Of a stretch of 64,000 bases of DNA, positions 1 through 10,096 are shown in pieces (position 1 is the stretch's first letter; every line of letters begins with the position of its first letter). Source of the stretch: Huntiella abstrusa (Eukaryota > Ascomycota > Sordariomycetes > Microascales > Ceratocystidaceae); the NCBI GenBank assembly GCA_025685495.1, contig JAJNMT010000217.1:20904-84903 (forward strand), written 5' to 3'. The notes beneath the pieces were generated by a model. That model was not told the origin of the DNA and did not search any database. It saw nothing but the letters and a program-made list of their open reading frames with translations. The translations under genes were made by a program, and so were the position numbers.

Positions 1-598
1 AAGCTAAGAGAGCGGCCATGCTCCCTGGGAGGAAGGTAGCTGAGCGGACGTAGTCGGTGTGGCCGTGGAATTGTCTGGTGGGCTTGTTGGCGGTTAAATC
101 CCACAGACAAACGGTTCTATCATCGGAGGCCGACATAACGGTGGTCAATTCAGTTGGCGAGAACTTAGTCACCCAAACCGGCTGCTTGTGATGCACCCAT
201 GTTCTCAAGATAGATCTCGAGTTAACATCAAAGATCTGAATCTTCCCCGTATCCTCACCGGCCACCAGGATCCTTCCATCCCTTCTAATCTCACCACACC
301 TCGCAATATCGCCGAACCGCGCAATATTCTTCACCGGCTTGCGCGTACGGATCGAGTATAACTGGATGCGCGTACCACTGGTCACAGCAAACAAGTCATT
401 TGCCGCGCCACCGGGAAGTACACTGGACAGACCACTAACGGCGCTGGCGGGCGAGGAGATGTGCGTGACGGATTGGCCTCCGGGGAGCGAGAAGAGAAGC
501 TGGTTCTTGAAGGACTTCCAGTAGCGTTGTTCGGCGGTGAATGGCGTGGGACCTTGGGCGAGTTTCACCTGCTGGAGGGGAACCACGGAGGTGGCCAT
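1..598 (-). CDS. UTP15: U3 snoRNP / SSU processome WD40 protein Utp15 (N-terminal part, cut by window edge)
   Basis: The reverse-strand frame is open from an ATG at 598 to base 1 (199 codons, no stop), so the 3' end lies outside the window. After a short leader the protein has the Utp15-like block TPFTAEQRYWKSFKNQ, then WD40-type repeats, including DDRTVCLWDLTANKP followed by a second GH...D start (GHTDYVRSATFLPG). In the Utp15 family these repeats form the propeller that sits in the t-UTP/UTPA complex and couples rDNA transcription to 18S pre-rRNA processing in the nucleolus. The HKQPVWVTKF segment and the N-terminal EQRYW motif favour Utp15 over a generic WD40 protein; this is recognition from memory, not a search. 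No intron is visible in the part present. The next gene upstream (cytochrome b5-like) has the same orientation, about 295 bp away. Confidence 0.85.
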   Translation of the reverse strand, partial: MATSVVPLQQVKLAQGPTPFTAEQRYWKSFKNQLLFSLPGGQSVTHISSPASAVSGLSSVLPGGAANDLFAVTSGTRIQLYSIRTRKPVKNIARFGDIARCGEIRRDGRILVAGEDTGKIQIFDVNSRSILRTWVHHKQPVWVTKFSPTELTTVMSASDDRTVCLWDLTANKPTRQFHGHTDYVRSATFLPGSMAALLA

Positions 599-893
599 TT
601 TTGATATATATATGTCGAGATGTGTGGGATCGGGTGTCGTGGAATGGGTCGTCTATAGACGGGTTTTGCTGGTACGGCTACCTAGGTGTATTATCCCGTC
701 GCAAGAAATCAAGCGTTCAATTTTTTTCTGGGTCGTTATCTTATCTGAAGTGGGGCATTCACCGGGGTATGCAGGTGCAGACTAAGCCAGGGTGCACGAT
801 GATCAGGACACAAGGGTTGATGATAGGCGCGAAAACAGAAGCATCATAATTCATGAAGATAGAGCAAGCTAAACTATCTCATCTAGGGAGATT

Positions 894-1198
894 CTACAAC
901 TTTGCCTTTTCGGCCACCACACCGACTTTATATTTATCGCCGTATTTGGTCAGAACATTCTCTCCGTGATATTTCCAAAATGCCTTGGTAGCATCTTTCC
1001 CAGCGAACCGCTTAAGGACTTTTTCGCCGCCAGGATGTTCCTCGAGGAAGTCTATCTCATGTTAGAAAACACGGTCCGTAAGAAAAAAGGAGAGATCAAC
1101 TTACTTGTTACATCGTAAACGTTCTTCTCAATAATGAACCAGTAGCCATTAGAAGCATCCTTGTGCTTGGCCACGTCGGTAGTAGTGTATGTAGACAT
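894..1198 (-). CDS. Small cytochrome b5-like heme-binding protein (83 aa, one intron)
   Basis: Two exons, 1105-1198 and 894-1051, are joined across a 53-nt intron (1052-1104, GTAAGT...ATAG); 94 + 158 nt gives 84 codons including the stop. The protein begins MSTYTTTDVAKHKD and carries the cytochrome b5 core: the strand-forming segment WFIIEKNVYDVTNF, the axial-heme HPGGE motif (residues about 38-42) and a second histidine in KYHGENVL (about residue 59). It is a bare b5 domain with no membrane tail or fused reductase or desaturase, so it is probably a soluble electron carrier. Many fungi have such short b5 proteins of undefined partner. The frame breaks if the intron is not removed. The start is the only ATG upstream of the domain in frame. 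Confidence 0.88.
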
Positions 1199-1471
1199 TT
1201 TTGTGTGTTTGGTTGATAGAATGAAGATGGAAAGAAAGAAAAGAAGAAAAAGTTAGCCAATCCGAGCTTCCCCAATTCAATCAAGTTAGTTGACAGGATG
1301 GCGGGAGAATTATTGACTAGGGTGGCTTTATGTAGATTACTTGGAAAAGATGCCGAGGCTTGAATTGTCTGGGCGTCGTACAAAGACGGGAGGAGCTGGA
1401 ATGGGGAGAAAATGGAATCAAAGGTTCATGTGACAATTGGAGATTACGATGTCTTTTTTATATGACTGATG

Positions 1472-2686
1472 TTATATAGAAACTAGGACTCCACGATGAA
1501 GTGCATCCATGAATATGTTTGCAAATTGGGAGGTGCGACCTTGGCAGTCACTTTGTTCACGTTTTTCCATGGCTTTAGGGAGCCATTTCATGATACTTTG
1601 GATGCGATGTTCGTTCTAGAGGGTGTTAGTCAAATTACAGAGACACTCTCACTCTCACGAGAAACACTTACCGATGGATGTGTACTCCCCCATTCTGGAG
1701 TTTCATGTCCACTTCTCTTCTCCAGAACATCCATCCTCTTCCAGAACTCCACCGCCTCTCGTGGGTCATAACACGCCTCAGCCATAAGCATCAACCCGAT
1801 GAAATCCGCTTCGCTTTCTTGTACTCTACTCATGGGCATTTGGAATACATAATCCAACATGCCTGGTAACACGTAGGCCGCTGCGATGAATAGCGGTGGG
1901 ATGACGTAGGATAAGGCGAGAAGTGAATATGTTAGAATGTTACTACCAATTGCCGAGGATTGTCGTTCGCCAAAGTGTTGGGCGAGGTTATGTGCTATTT
2001 CGTGGCCGAGGACTGCTGCGAGACCGTCTTCGTTGCGGGTTACACGGAAGATACCGTCGAAGACGAACACTTTACCGCCGGGGAGAACGAAGGCGTTCAT
2101 GGTGTCTATTCCTTGTTAACATTGTCATTTCACACTCTGTCCTTAAATACTCACTTGGATCATGAATAACTCTAACCTCCCACTCCTTATCCCCCATCCC
2201 ACTAACTGGAATCAACCGTTCCATAACCCTCTTGACCATCCTCGTCCTCGGATCCCACTCCGGTAGGAACCTCCCACCCTGACTCTCAACCTCATAAATA
2301 ACCCGTTTAACCTGCTCATCAACCACCTTCCCCTCTCCCTCTCCATAACAATTAAACCTCCGTCTCCCCGAAACCGGCACCGTCTGTAAATTCGCCACAT
2401 AAAAAACCACCGCTGTCCCGGCACACGTCGCGATGAACGCCCAAGTAATCGGGGACCGGGCGGTTTCACTTGCGCGTTCGTAGGTGAAGAGGGGTTTTGC
2501 CTGGGACAGACGGAATTGGTGGGCGAGTGAGATGCGTTGAGAGTGGGATAGGGTTTCTTCAATTGGCGGGTCGTTGGGGGATTGGGCGGGGTTCATGGGG
2601 ATTTTCCGATTTGGTGGACGTCGGTAGAGACGGCTTGTGGAGGGGAGTGGCGGGCGGAAGGCCCGGAGGAGTTGACGGCGGAACAT
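1472..2686 (-). CDS. OMA1: Mitochondrial inner-membrane metalloendopeptidase OMA1 (M48 family, 369 aa)
   Basis: Three exons, 2155-2686, 1672-2105 and 1472-1615, are joined over introns of 49 and 56 nt; the sum is 370 codons with the stop. Residues 1-30 are rich in Arg, Ser and Pro without acids, as expected for a mitochondrial presequence. A hydrophobic segment at about 79-99 (SPITWAFIATCAGTAVVFYV) is the likely inner-membrane anchor. The peptidase core shows NAFVLPGGKVFVFDG, the zinc-binding HEIAH (212-216) and the downstream third-ligand motif ESEAD (274-278). OMA1 is the stress-activated protease of mitochondrial quality control. The length is close to yeast Oma1. The first intron interrupts an Asn codon just before the conserved NAFVLPGG block, so the longer uninterrupted frame is misleading. 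It is divergent from the cupin gene, sharing the 2687-3259 promoter region. Confidence 0.93.
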
Positions 2687-3259
2687 GGTGATGATTATGA
2701 CGCGTCGGGGTAGTCTGTATATAAATCAAATATTAATCTTGTAAGTTGACGTTGAAATTCATGACTTCCAGTCTACATGGATGAGTTCAATGACGTTGTC
2801 ATTACTATAGCGACATGTTCCAGAAATAACCCTAATATGGTGAATCATTTCAAGTCACGTGATATAATCTATGTTAGTTCTTTCAAGGGAGATCCAACAG
2901 AGCTCTAAGTAAGGGACATGTATGTATCAAACTGTCATATCATGTTGGATGACTTATGACGTACTTTTATACTATGACGTGCATTCACCATTTGACGACC
3001 AGTGTACAAACTTGATAACAAAAATCACTAATTTGACCAAAACAACCCTCAAAACTCTCGATAAAGAAAATCCCATTCCTGATCCTTTTCCCATCTTTTC
3101 ATGTCGCCCGGGATGTCCGGGCGACCAAGGCTGATGGATGAGAAGATATCCACACAAGGTGGGTCCCTTTTCATATCTCATTCTCTTGAAAAAGACCATG
3201 TAAGAACTTCCTTCTATACACTCTGTAACTCTGTAGAGATCACCAACACGCCAAACAAA
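2687..3259. promoter_or_regulatory. Shared divergent promoter region, OMA1 / cupin_5 gene
   Basis: About 570 bp separate the OMA1 start (minus strand) from the cupin start (plus strand). The region is AT-rich and has no reading frame with recognisable similarity. It probably holds both promoters; no factor site could be assigned with confidence. Confidence 0.4.
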
Positions 3260-3913
3260 ATGACAAACTTATCTACTATAACCCCCCAATTCCCTCCACC
3301 CAAGGGCCAAGGCAATCCTCTCGCCGAAAGCCCATCTATAAAGTCCTTGATCACCACTTTATCACTTATCCCCCATATTGAAGGTGGTTATTTCTCTGAA
3401 ACCGACCGAGACCCGGTTCTTGTTCCGTCGCCTTTCCCGGACCCGCCTGCTTCGGAAGAGACACTTTCTCTTGTATCTCTTCGTCCCGGGTATACACCTG
3501 GATTCCGCAACGCCAGCACTTCTATTTATTACCTTATTACCCCACACTCGTCGGCGGGCAGATTCCATGCTAACCGGGCGAGAACAATCCACACTTTACA
3601 TTCGGGACGGGGGAGATATGTTTTGGTTCATGAGGATGGAAGAGTAGAGACTTTTGTAGTGGGGAAGAATGTCCAGTGCGGTGAGAGGTTACAGTGGGTT
3701 GTAGAGGGGAATGTTTGGAAGGCTAGTTACTTGTTACCTGATGTGCAGGGAGAGGAGACTAGTGAGGGTCTCTTGATTTCCGAGACCGTTGTCCCCGGGT
3801 TTGAGTATCAGGATCACGCCTTCATGGATAAGAACAAGTTGGTAGAGTTACTTGGCGAGGAGCAAGCGGAACAGTTGGCTTGGTTGGTTAGACCTTCTCA
3901 AGAAACCAAGTAA
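3260..3913 (+). CDS. Cupin_5 superfamily (DUF985) protein, 217 aa
   Basis: Single-exon gene. The frame is open further upstream to 3101, but that extension has no family-like residues; the ATG at 3260 lies in an ACAAAATGAC context and gives a normal N-terminus. Family signatures are visible: LIPHIEGGYFSET (conserved substrate-side loop of DUF985 cupins), STSIYYLITPHSSAGRFH, TIHTLHSGRGRYVLV, and a C-terminal VVPGFEYQDHAFMDKNKLVELL. These are the two half-barrel cupin motifs of the RmlC-like fold. DUF985 proteins have no settled enzymatic role in fungi. The stop codon lies only 9 bp from the stop codon of the convergent methyltransferase gene, so the 3' UTRs almost certainly overlap. Confidence 0.88.
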   Translation: MTNLSTITPQFPPPKGQGNPLAESPSIKSLITTLSLIPHIEGGYFSETDRDPVLVPSPFPDPPASEETLSLVSLRPGYTPGFRNASTSIYYLITPHSSAGRFHANRARTIHTLHSGRGRYVLVHEDGRVETFVVGKNVQCGERLQWVVEGNVWKASYLLPDVQGEETSEGLLISETVVPGFEYQDHAFMDKNKLVELLGEEQAEQLAWLVRPSQETK

Positions 3914-3922
3914 TATATTCTA

Positions 3923-5405
3923 TCAAGATTCTTCCATTACCACATCCACCTTTTGTCGTCTTTCCAACTCGCCTTCAAACGGCTTCCGCCCAATAACAAC
4001 CCGATACTTATGGTAAGCATGGATACTCCGATCACTAACATCCCTTCTCACCGCCGTCAACCCCGCTTCAATTTCCTCTTTGGATCTACCAAAGTATCGA
4101 TTCATCGGCATATACGAGAACCCGCCGAGGCCTTCCCGGAAGATATGTTCCCATTGTCTTCCCAGTTCTTTATATTTAGCAGACCGTGGCCACGTGTTAC
4201 AGGGTATTTTATACACCACCTCCTGGACATCCACGAAACCCGCGGCTTCCATCCAGCTGGTTAAGTGTGGAGCGATATCTAGTGAACGGTTTAAAGCCTG
4301 AGTTGCTTCGCATATTTCTCGACCCCATGTGGCGAGGGCAGAGTTCTCAAGGAGGGTGTTGTCGTCGGAGAAGGCGGTTGCCTCGATTTCTTGACATTCG
4401 AGCCAGCCGCCGGGGGTGAGGTTGTCTAGGCTTTGTTGGATTATGGTCTTGTTGTAGTCGATGAATGAGCCGAGACAGAATCGGACGTGGATATAGTCGA
4501 AGGGTTCACTATAATGCCATGTTTCTTCGCTAGTGGTAGAGTTAGTAAGCGTTGTAGAAATAGAGTATACATGCATGACTTACGCATCTTCAACGAAGAA
4601 ATGAACGTTTGGGGGGACGGCACTTGGTTGGATGGGACAGAGATCGTTTCCTTGGACGCGAGACTCGGGGAACATGTCGGCGAAGTCGATTGCCCAAAGG
4701 CCATTTCCTGTGGCTACATCGAGGACGTTCAGAGGTGGCTGTGCGCGAGTCCAAGGGGCAAAATGGAGAGACCCATTAGCTACTTGATTAAGGAAGTAAT
4801 ACTGTGCTTCTGACCGGGCCATTTCCATTTGATCGTTGGGGTAAAGATATGCTACGACAGTCAGTATATACACCAAGAACAAACCAAATTAACATACCGC
4901 CACTCCGAAAGGCAGTATACGTCCGACCGAATTCCTCGGGATAGTCCAAAACACTTTCTGATAAAGACTGGTCGTCTCTTGCCGAGGGGGTACAAGCTTC
5001 GTTAGCAACGTCACACCACCGGGATATCCAAGCTAACCAACTCACCGAGGATCCAAGAACAAACTACTAGTAGTAGCATTAGGCTAAGCTCCCCCCAACG
5101 TCAGTAAAACCACCAACAACGACAAACAATCAACGCACCCGACTTACATCAGGCTCCAGAAAACTGCTACTTGGAGGGTACATCCTCGACGGATTCGGGC
5201 CCGCAACATGCATATGTTGAAAGGTAAAGTCATATCTAGAACTCCCCGGTGCCGACGGACTATTCGGTGATGACAATACACCTGTGCCCTGCACCACCGA
5301 GGTAACCGAGGCACTCGCGGACCGTGGAGTCGTCGGCGTAGCCGGTTGCGCGACACTTCCAGGGCGAGATCGTCGACCACGGACAAGACTTTGGAGACGG
5401 GGCAT
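3923..5405 (-). CDS. LaeA/UMTA-type SAM-dependent methyltransferase (416 aa, five exons)
   Basis: Exons 5148-5405, 5046-5083, 4898-4977, 4584-4851 and 3923-4529 are joined over introns of 64, 68, 46 and 54 nt; 1251 nt is exactly 417 codons. The N-terminal 85 residues are Ser/Thr/Pro-rich and probably disordered. The block YLYPNDQMEMARSEAQYYF typical of this fungal family follows. SAM motif I is LDVATGNGLWAIDFAD (about 169-184), then GNDLCPIQPSAVPPNV, FDYIHVRFCLGS and the post-III motif LTPGGWLECQE. Family members methylate small molecules or act in regulatory complexes; the best known is LaeA of secondary metabolism. No biosynthetic cluster is adjacent, so the substrate is unknown. The 38-nt exon 2 is supported by frame and splice sites only. 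Confidence 0.87.
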
Positions 5406-7030
5406 GACGAGGTAAAGCAGACAGCGTAGATTTCGGAGCCAGTAGGGAGAAGAACATAGAACGACCGTTTGTTGAGAGATATTACCGTCTATTTATGGGG
5501 TGGTAGTGGGGGTTATTGTTGAGCTGTCAGGACCGGGTTTTCGGGTCTTAACAATGCTTTTTGGGAAGAATAGAAGGAAGGGGACGAAGAAGGGAGGATG
5601 GTTTACGGGAGAGATTTAGAGGTCCTACGTAGGGACCCTGGGAGATTATACTAAATGGATGTCGACATACAATACACATGTGGTAATGCCGCCTGGCAAG
5701 ACTGAGTTCTCTCCAGAAAGACAGACACATAGGATCCAATGGATTTCCTTGGCCCCGGGGTTTCTTTTTCCCGGCTCCTTGGACATTTATTGGATTTATC
5801 GCTTACCGCCTCACTGGGACGAATACCTAAATGTGCGTAAAAGGATATGTCCCCTTGTTCTGGGTATTCTCCGTAAAATAGTTGTGTGAATATGCAGTAG
5901 TCATATGATTTGACAGACCCCCATCCAAGTATTTACCGCGGAGAATGTCAGAATTCACAGTCACTTTATTCGGACCACATCCTCGGAGATACCCAAAAGC
6001 CAGACATTCCGCCTTTCTGCACCTTCTTTACACGCCCGGTGTAAGTAATCCAATCCCTTGGGATATAGAAGCCTTATTCGTCATGCCCGAGAGACGACTT
6101 AAAAACCACATAACCAGCTAGGTCAGCTTTGCCCCAGTGACTTGCCGTCTCGTCACACTTGGGGCAACTGGGTCCTTGTTGTATTGTATGTATGTCCATA
6201 CATACATATGTACATATGCAAGCGGAGTGCAGGGACCGTCGGGAATCATCCCTTGGACATGGGACTTGACGGGGATGAATCCGGCGCCACGGGTTTACAT
6301 GTTTCTATGTTCTACATACAATCTGCACTTCCCCAGTCCATCCCATCGGCCAACGCGAATCTCCTCCGACATTCATAACGCCGAGAGTCCGTCGATATCA
6401 ACAATTCCTATCACACTCTTCACCATCACCGAAAATCACCATATCGTCAGAACACGCAAGTCAATGCTCACCAGGATCTTCAACGCCCCCACAACAACCA
6501 CAACTATACTTACCCAATCCACCCACCCAACGGTCCCAAAAGGGCGGGTCCTCACGCTCATCCGTCCTCTTCACCAAAGAAAAAGCAAAGAGAACAAAAA
6601 AACTGGGAAATTCCTTCTATACTCCTCCTCCTTTCTCTTTTCTTCTCTTTCTTCGGGCGTCCCCCCAAAGTCCCAGTCCGACGGCAACATATCCACCAGG
6701 GGGGCGTTCGTTCTTCAGCTGCATACTCGTATTATAATAGGATTGATCTGTAATCACTTTCTGTCGGCCCTTCCTTCCTTCCTTTCTCACCGTCGGATCG
6801 GAACCGCCAACGGATGTCGGCTATGAATTGATATAGGGTTTGGTAGTTTAGTAACCCTGGCGCCACAGAAGGGGTGGTACAGGACGTCATCGCGCGGCTG
6901 ATTCACGTGAATACAGGGCGATGATGAGGCGAAATGACACGGGAGAGGAATTGTATTTCTTTCCAACTAGTTTGTTTTTCTTTTCTTTCGGATTTTTACA
7001 CTTACAATTCTATGAAATACAATCTTCGAA
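5406..7030. other. Intergenic, no supported gene
   Basis: About 1.6 kb between the methyltransferase start and the four-helix membrane protein start. It contains several spurious frames, the longest at 6137-6826 with low-complexity Ser/Thr content and no domain. A (CATA)n/TATGTACATA tract is at 6186-6218 and CT-rich stretches lie around 6600-6790. It is probably the two divergent promoters and leaders. Confidence 0.5.
6186..6218. repeat. TATGTA/CATACATATGTACATATG palindromic tract
   Basis: Short simple-sequence palindrome built from GTATG/CATAC units centred on CATATG and GTAC. One of more than twenty similar tracts in the window, all between genes. Confidence 0.75.
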
Positions 7031-7762
7031 ATGTTTACTCCACGTTTAGCACATCTTTATGAGGTCTCCCTCGTCGCTCTTTTCGTGCGTAAGTCAATGC
7101 CCATCTACCCACTTTAAACCCTTATCCCCGCTAACTACCCCACAGCTTTAACCCTCAGTCTCTCTGCTATTCTGTCGCCTACTTGGGCGACATATGCAGT
7201 TGATAGTCCGGATGGCCATTTAATACGCTCGAGTGTGGGGCTACACCAGTCGTGTAGTAACCAGCTTGTGCAAAAATGCACGCCATTCCCATCGGCAGCC
7301 CTCTGTGACCGGGATACCGAAGGGTTCTGTCCATTGTGGAAAACCCTTGGCTTTTTAAGCTACCTAAGTGTAGTCTTTCTCGCCGTCTCTATCCTGTGCG
7401 CCGTGGTGATCATCACTGGCGGGGGCGTCTCTGTCGCTGAAGATGAACGCCGGCGTGGCGGGTGGAAAGTCCTTGCTATTGGACTTGCTGGGGCTGCGAC
7501 TGCGCAGCTTTGGGCGGTTGCTGTGTTGGAGTATACGGTGCGTTGGTCGAGTGTCTTCCGGGTTGAGGGGTGGGTCATTGGAAGAGCCGGATTCTATATG
7601 ATGGGAGGTCTAGGCTCGGCTTTTCTGGCTTTGTTAGGTGTTGTGGGTGTTGGTGTGTTGATTGGCGAGGAGGGCGCAATTACACTTGACGATCCGATTT
7701 TAACACATGATGGAAATGGCTCGTCACGTGTTGAAGATAACGAGGAGGTCGAGACTGTTTAA
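7031..7762 (+). CDS. Four-transmembrane claudin/PMP22-like membrane protein (224 aa)
   Basis: Exons 7031-7088 and 7146-7762 are joined over a 57-nt intron (GTAAGT...CACAG), giving 225 codons. Four hydrophobic segments are visible: VSLVALFVPLTLSLSAILS near the N-terminus; FLSYLSVVFLAVSILCAVVI; VLAIGLAGAATAQLWAVAVL; and GGLGSAFLALLGVVGVGVLI. The loop after helix 1 contains W, then GLHQSC and several further Cys, resembling the W-GL-C-C pattern of claudin/PMP22/SUR7-type proteins. An acidic tail ends the chain. In fungi such proteins sit in plasma-membrane domains or act in cell fusion (Fig1, Dni1, Sur7), but this one is not assigned to any of them. Topology is clear by eye; the family call is tentative. 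The intron falls inside helix 1. Confidence 0.65.
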
Positions 7763-8192
7763 ATGTCTTGTTCAGGCTACACGACAGCTGCATATACATA
7801 AATGACACACAATATTCACCAATCTCACAGTACTCACTTTCGTGCATCAATAATCATAACCCATGTTGATTAGGGTTATCTTACTCCGCGGAAACCGGTG
7901 GACGGCGGTCATTGGTGGATATAGGGGAGAATGACCGGCTCGGGGGCAGACCCGGTGTAACGAGATACATGGCCGAGTAAATAGGAAGCTAAGCCGGGCG
8001 TAGAAAGGATATCATCGGTGGGTGGCTGGACATAGATTACATTTACTAAGCGGGAATATAGATAATACGAAGGAATTAACGCTCTGATTGTAGGGATTGG
8101 TGTCTGTATACTGTAACAGATATAAAGCGGTACTTTTTTGTGCACCTCGTGATTTGCCTAGTTTTCCTTCTTTTCACATCAACTTTGACAAA
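7763..8192. other. Intergenic, likely promoter of the deaminase gene
   Basis: 430 bp with no supported gene; AT-rich at the 5' side, with TTTTCC-type pyrimidine tracts just before the deaminase ATG. Confidence 0.4.
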
Positions 8193-9937
8193 ATGCCCCA
8201 ATTCACAGATACCGAGTGGCAGGAGATAGAAAAGGAGTTACCCACCACAAGTGACCCGCATCTCCAGAAATACCTCGATGGCCGCGCCGAGTTAATCGCC
8301 CAGGAAGCCAAACAACGCAGCGGTATGTTCCCCATTCTCCAGATAAGCCTCCCATCCTAACAATCATAGATGCCGCCTTCCGTGATTCTCTCTCCCCCAC
8401 GGCCCAGAAAGCCCACGAGATCGTCTCGCGTATTCGCGCCCAGGAGATAGAATCTCTCTGGACACCGGCTACCGAAGATGCCATTGCCCAGGCTGAACAT
8501 GTAGCTCTTTACCCCGGCATGATGTTCACGCATGCCAAGAGTCTCATGGAGCAGAGTCGTCTTTGGAAGATTGTACAGAAGATGCCCAAGGGTGCCTTAC
8601 TCCACGCCCATATGGAGGCGACCGTGGACTTTGAGTACCTCTTTGGGGAGATTTTGAAAATGGAAAACATGTGTTTTGCCGCCGTGGGGTCGTTGGAGAC
8701 ACATGAGAAGAGAGAGAACACCGAGATCTTCTTTCGTTATCGGAAGGAGGCTACGGGGTCGGTTTTTCCTTGGGTTGCGGAGTATCCCGGTATGACCTGG
8801 CTCCCGGCAGCTGACGTCGCTGACGCCTTCCCTGAGGGTGGCCGCGCGGGTTTCCTTAAGTGGGTGCAGGCGAGATGTTCTCTGGCTAGTGAACACTCAG
8901 AGGAACACTACCGGGGCATCGACCACATCTGGACTAAATTCATCGAATGCTTCGCCGTCACTCGGAACGCTCTAAACTACGAGCCTGTAACGCGGGTTCT
9001 TTTCCGTCGGCTCATGCGGGAACTATACGATGACGGTGTCATGTGGGCGGAGATCCGCTTCGTTTGGCCGGCGCTTTATTACCGGGAGTTTAGCGAGACG
9101 CCGGAACCGGATAACACGCTGTTTCTCACTGTGGTAGATGAGGAGGTGAAGAGGTTTAAGCAGGAGAACCCGGGATTCTGGGGTATACGGTTCATTTGTA
9201 CGACGATTAGATCGTTTACCCCGCGCATGATCATGAATACCATGGATGAGACTCTGTTGCAGAAGGCGGCGTTCCCGCATTTAATCGCGGGTTTCGACAT
9301 GGTTGGTCCGGAGGACCGCGGGAGACCTATCAAGGATGTTCTTCCCGAGTTATTCTGGTTCCGGAAGCAGTGTACCGAGGAGAACATTGAGATGCCCTTC
9401 TTCTTCCATGCCGGCGAAACACTTGGCGACGGAAACGACACAGATAACAACCTCTTCGACGCCATTCTTCTCGGAACCCGCCGTATCGGCCACGGGTTCT
9501 CTCTGTTCAAACACCCTCTTCTCATCGACATGGTCCGGGAAAAGAAGATTCTTATTGAATCTTGTCCCATTTCAAACGAGGTACTACGGCTCACGGGATC
9601 TATTATGTCCCATCCGTTACCCGCGTTACTAGCCAGAGGTGTCCCGTGTTCACTGAACAACGACGACCCCGCCATGCTAGGCCAGGGGAAATCAGGCATG
9701 TCTCATGACTTCTGGCAGGCTCTCCAGGGCTGGGAGAACTTGGGGCTTGCCGGATTGGGTAGTTTGGCGGAGAATAGTGTTCGGTGGGCGGCGTTTGAAG
9801 ATCAGTCTACGGAGGAGTGGGGCCGGGGTGTCCGGGAGGGAAATGTCGGCGTCAAGGGGGAACACCTCGCGACTTGGAAGAAGCAGTGGGAGGAATTCTG
9901 CGCTTGGATTGTAGAGGAATTCGGCGATGAGATTTAG
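8193..9937 (+). CDS. ADGF/CECR1-type adenosine deaminase family protein (565 aa)
   Basis: Exons 8193-8322 and 8370-9937 are joined over a 47-nt intron (GTATGT...CATAG); 566 codons. The metallo-deaminase signatures are present in order: KGALLHAHMEATV (zinc-binding His 122 and 124), IGHGFSL, HAGET (390-394), ESCPISNEVL and LNNDDPAM (about 472-479, the catalytic Asp region). The N-terminal roughly 90-residue helical extension and overall length fit the ADGF/CECR1 subfamily rather than classical 350-residue ADA. No signal peptide is visible, so the protein is probably intracellular, unlike animal ADGFs. The residue after HAHM is Glu where LHxHxD members usually have Asp, so substrate preference cannot be assumed. 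The family converts adenosine or related purines to the inosine form. Confidence 0.88.
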
Positions 9938-10096
9938 ATAGCCACATCAATATATACTCGCATGTTGTGGACTTCCTAATTAGGATACATGATAATGACG
10001 CACCAAAAAAGCGGGGCTGGCGTGTGTACCCCTCCTCAGCCGGCTACATCCGGGAGAATACCCGTGAGAAATTCCCAAACCTCATCACGCATATCA

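Noticed and set aside
3101..3259. N-terminal extension of the cupin protein to the ATG at 3101
   Set aside because: The added 53 residues show no family similarity and the ATG at 3260 has a better context and normal length.
6137..6826. 229-residue open frame on the plus strand
   Set aside because: Composition is Ser/Thr/His-rich with no domain, the start context is poor, and it includes a simple-repeat tract; more likely chance.
9079..9699. 206-residue frame antisense to the adenosine deaminase
   Set aside because: Shadow of a well-supported coding exon; no independent evidence.
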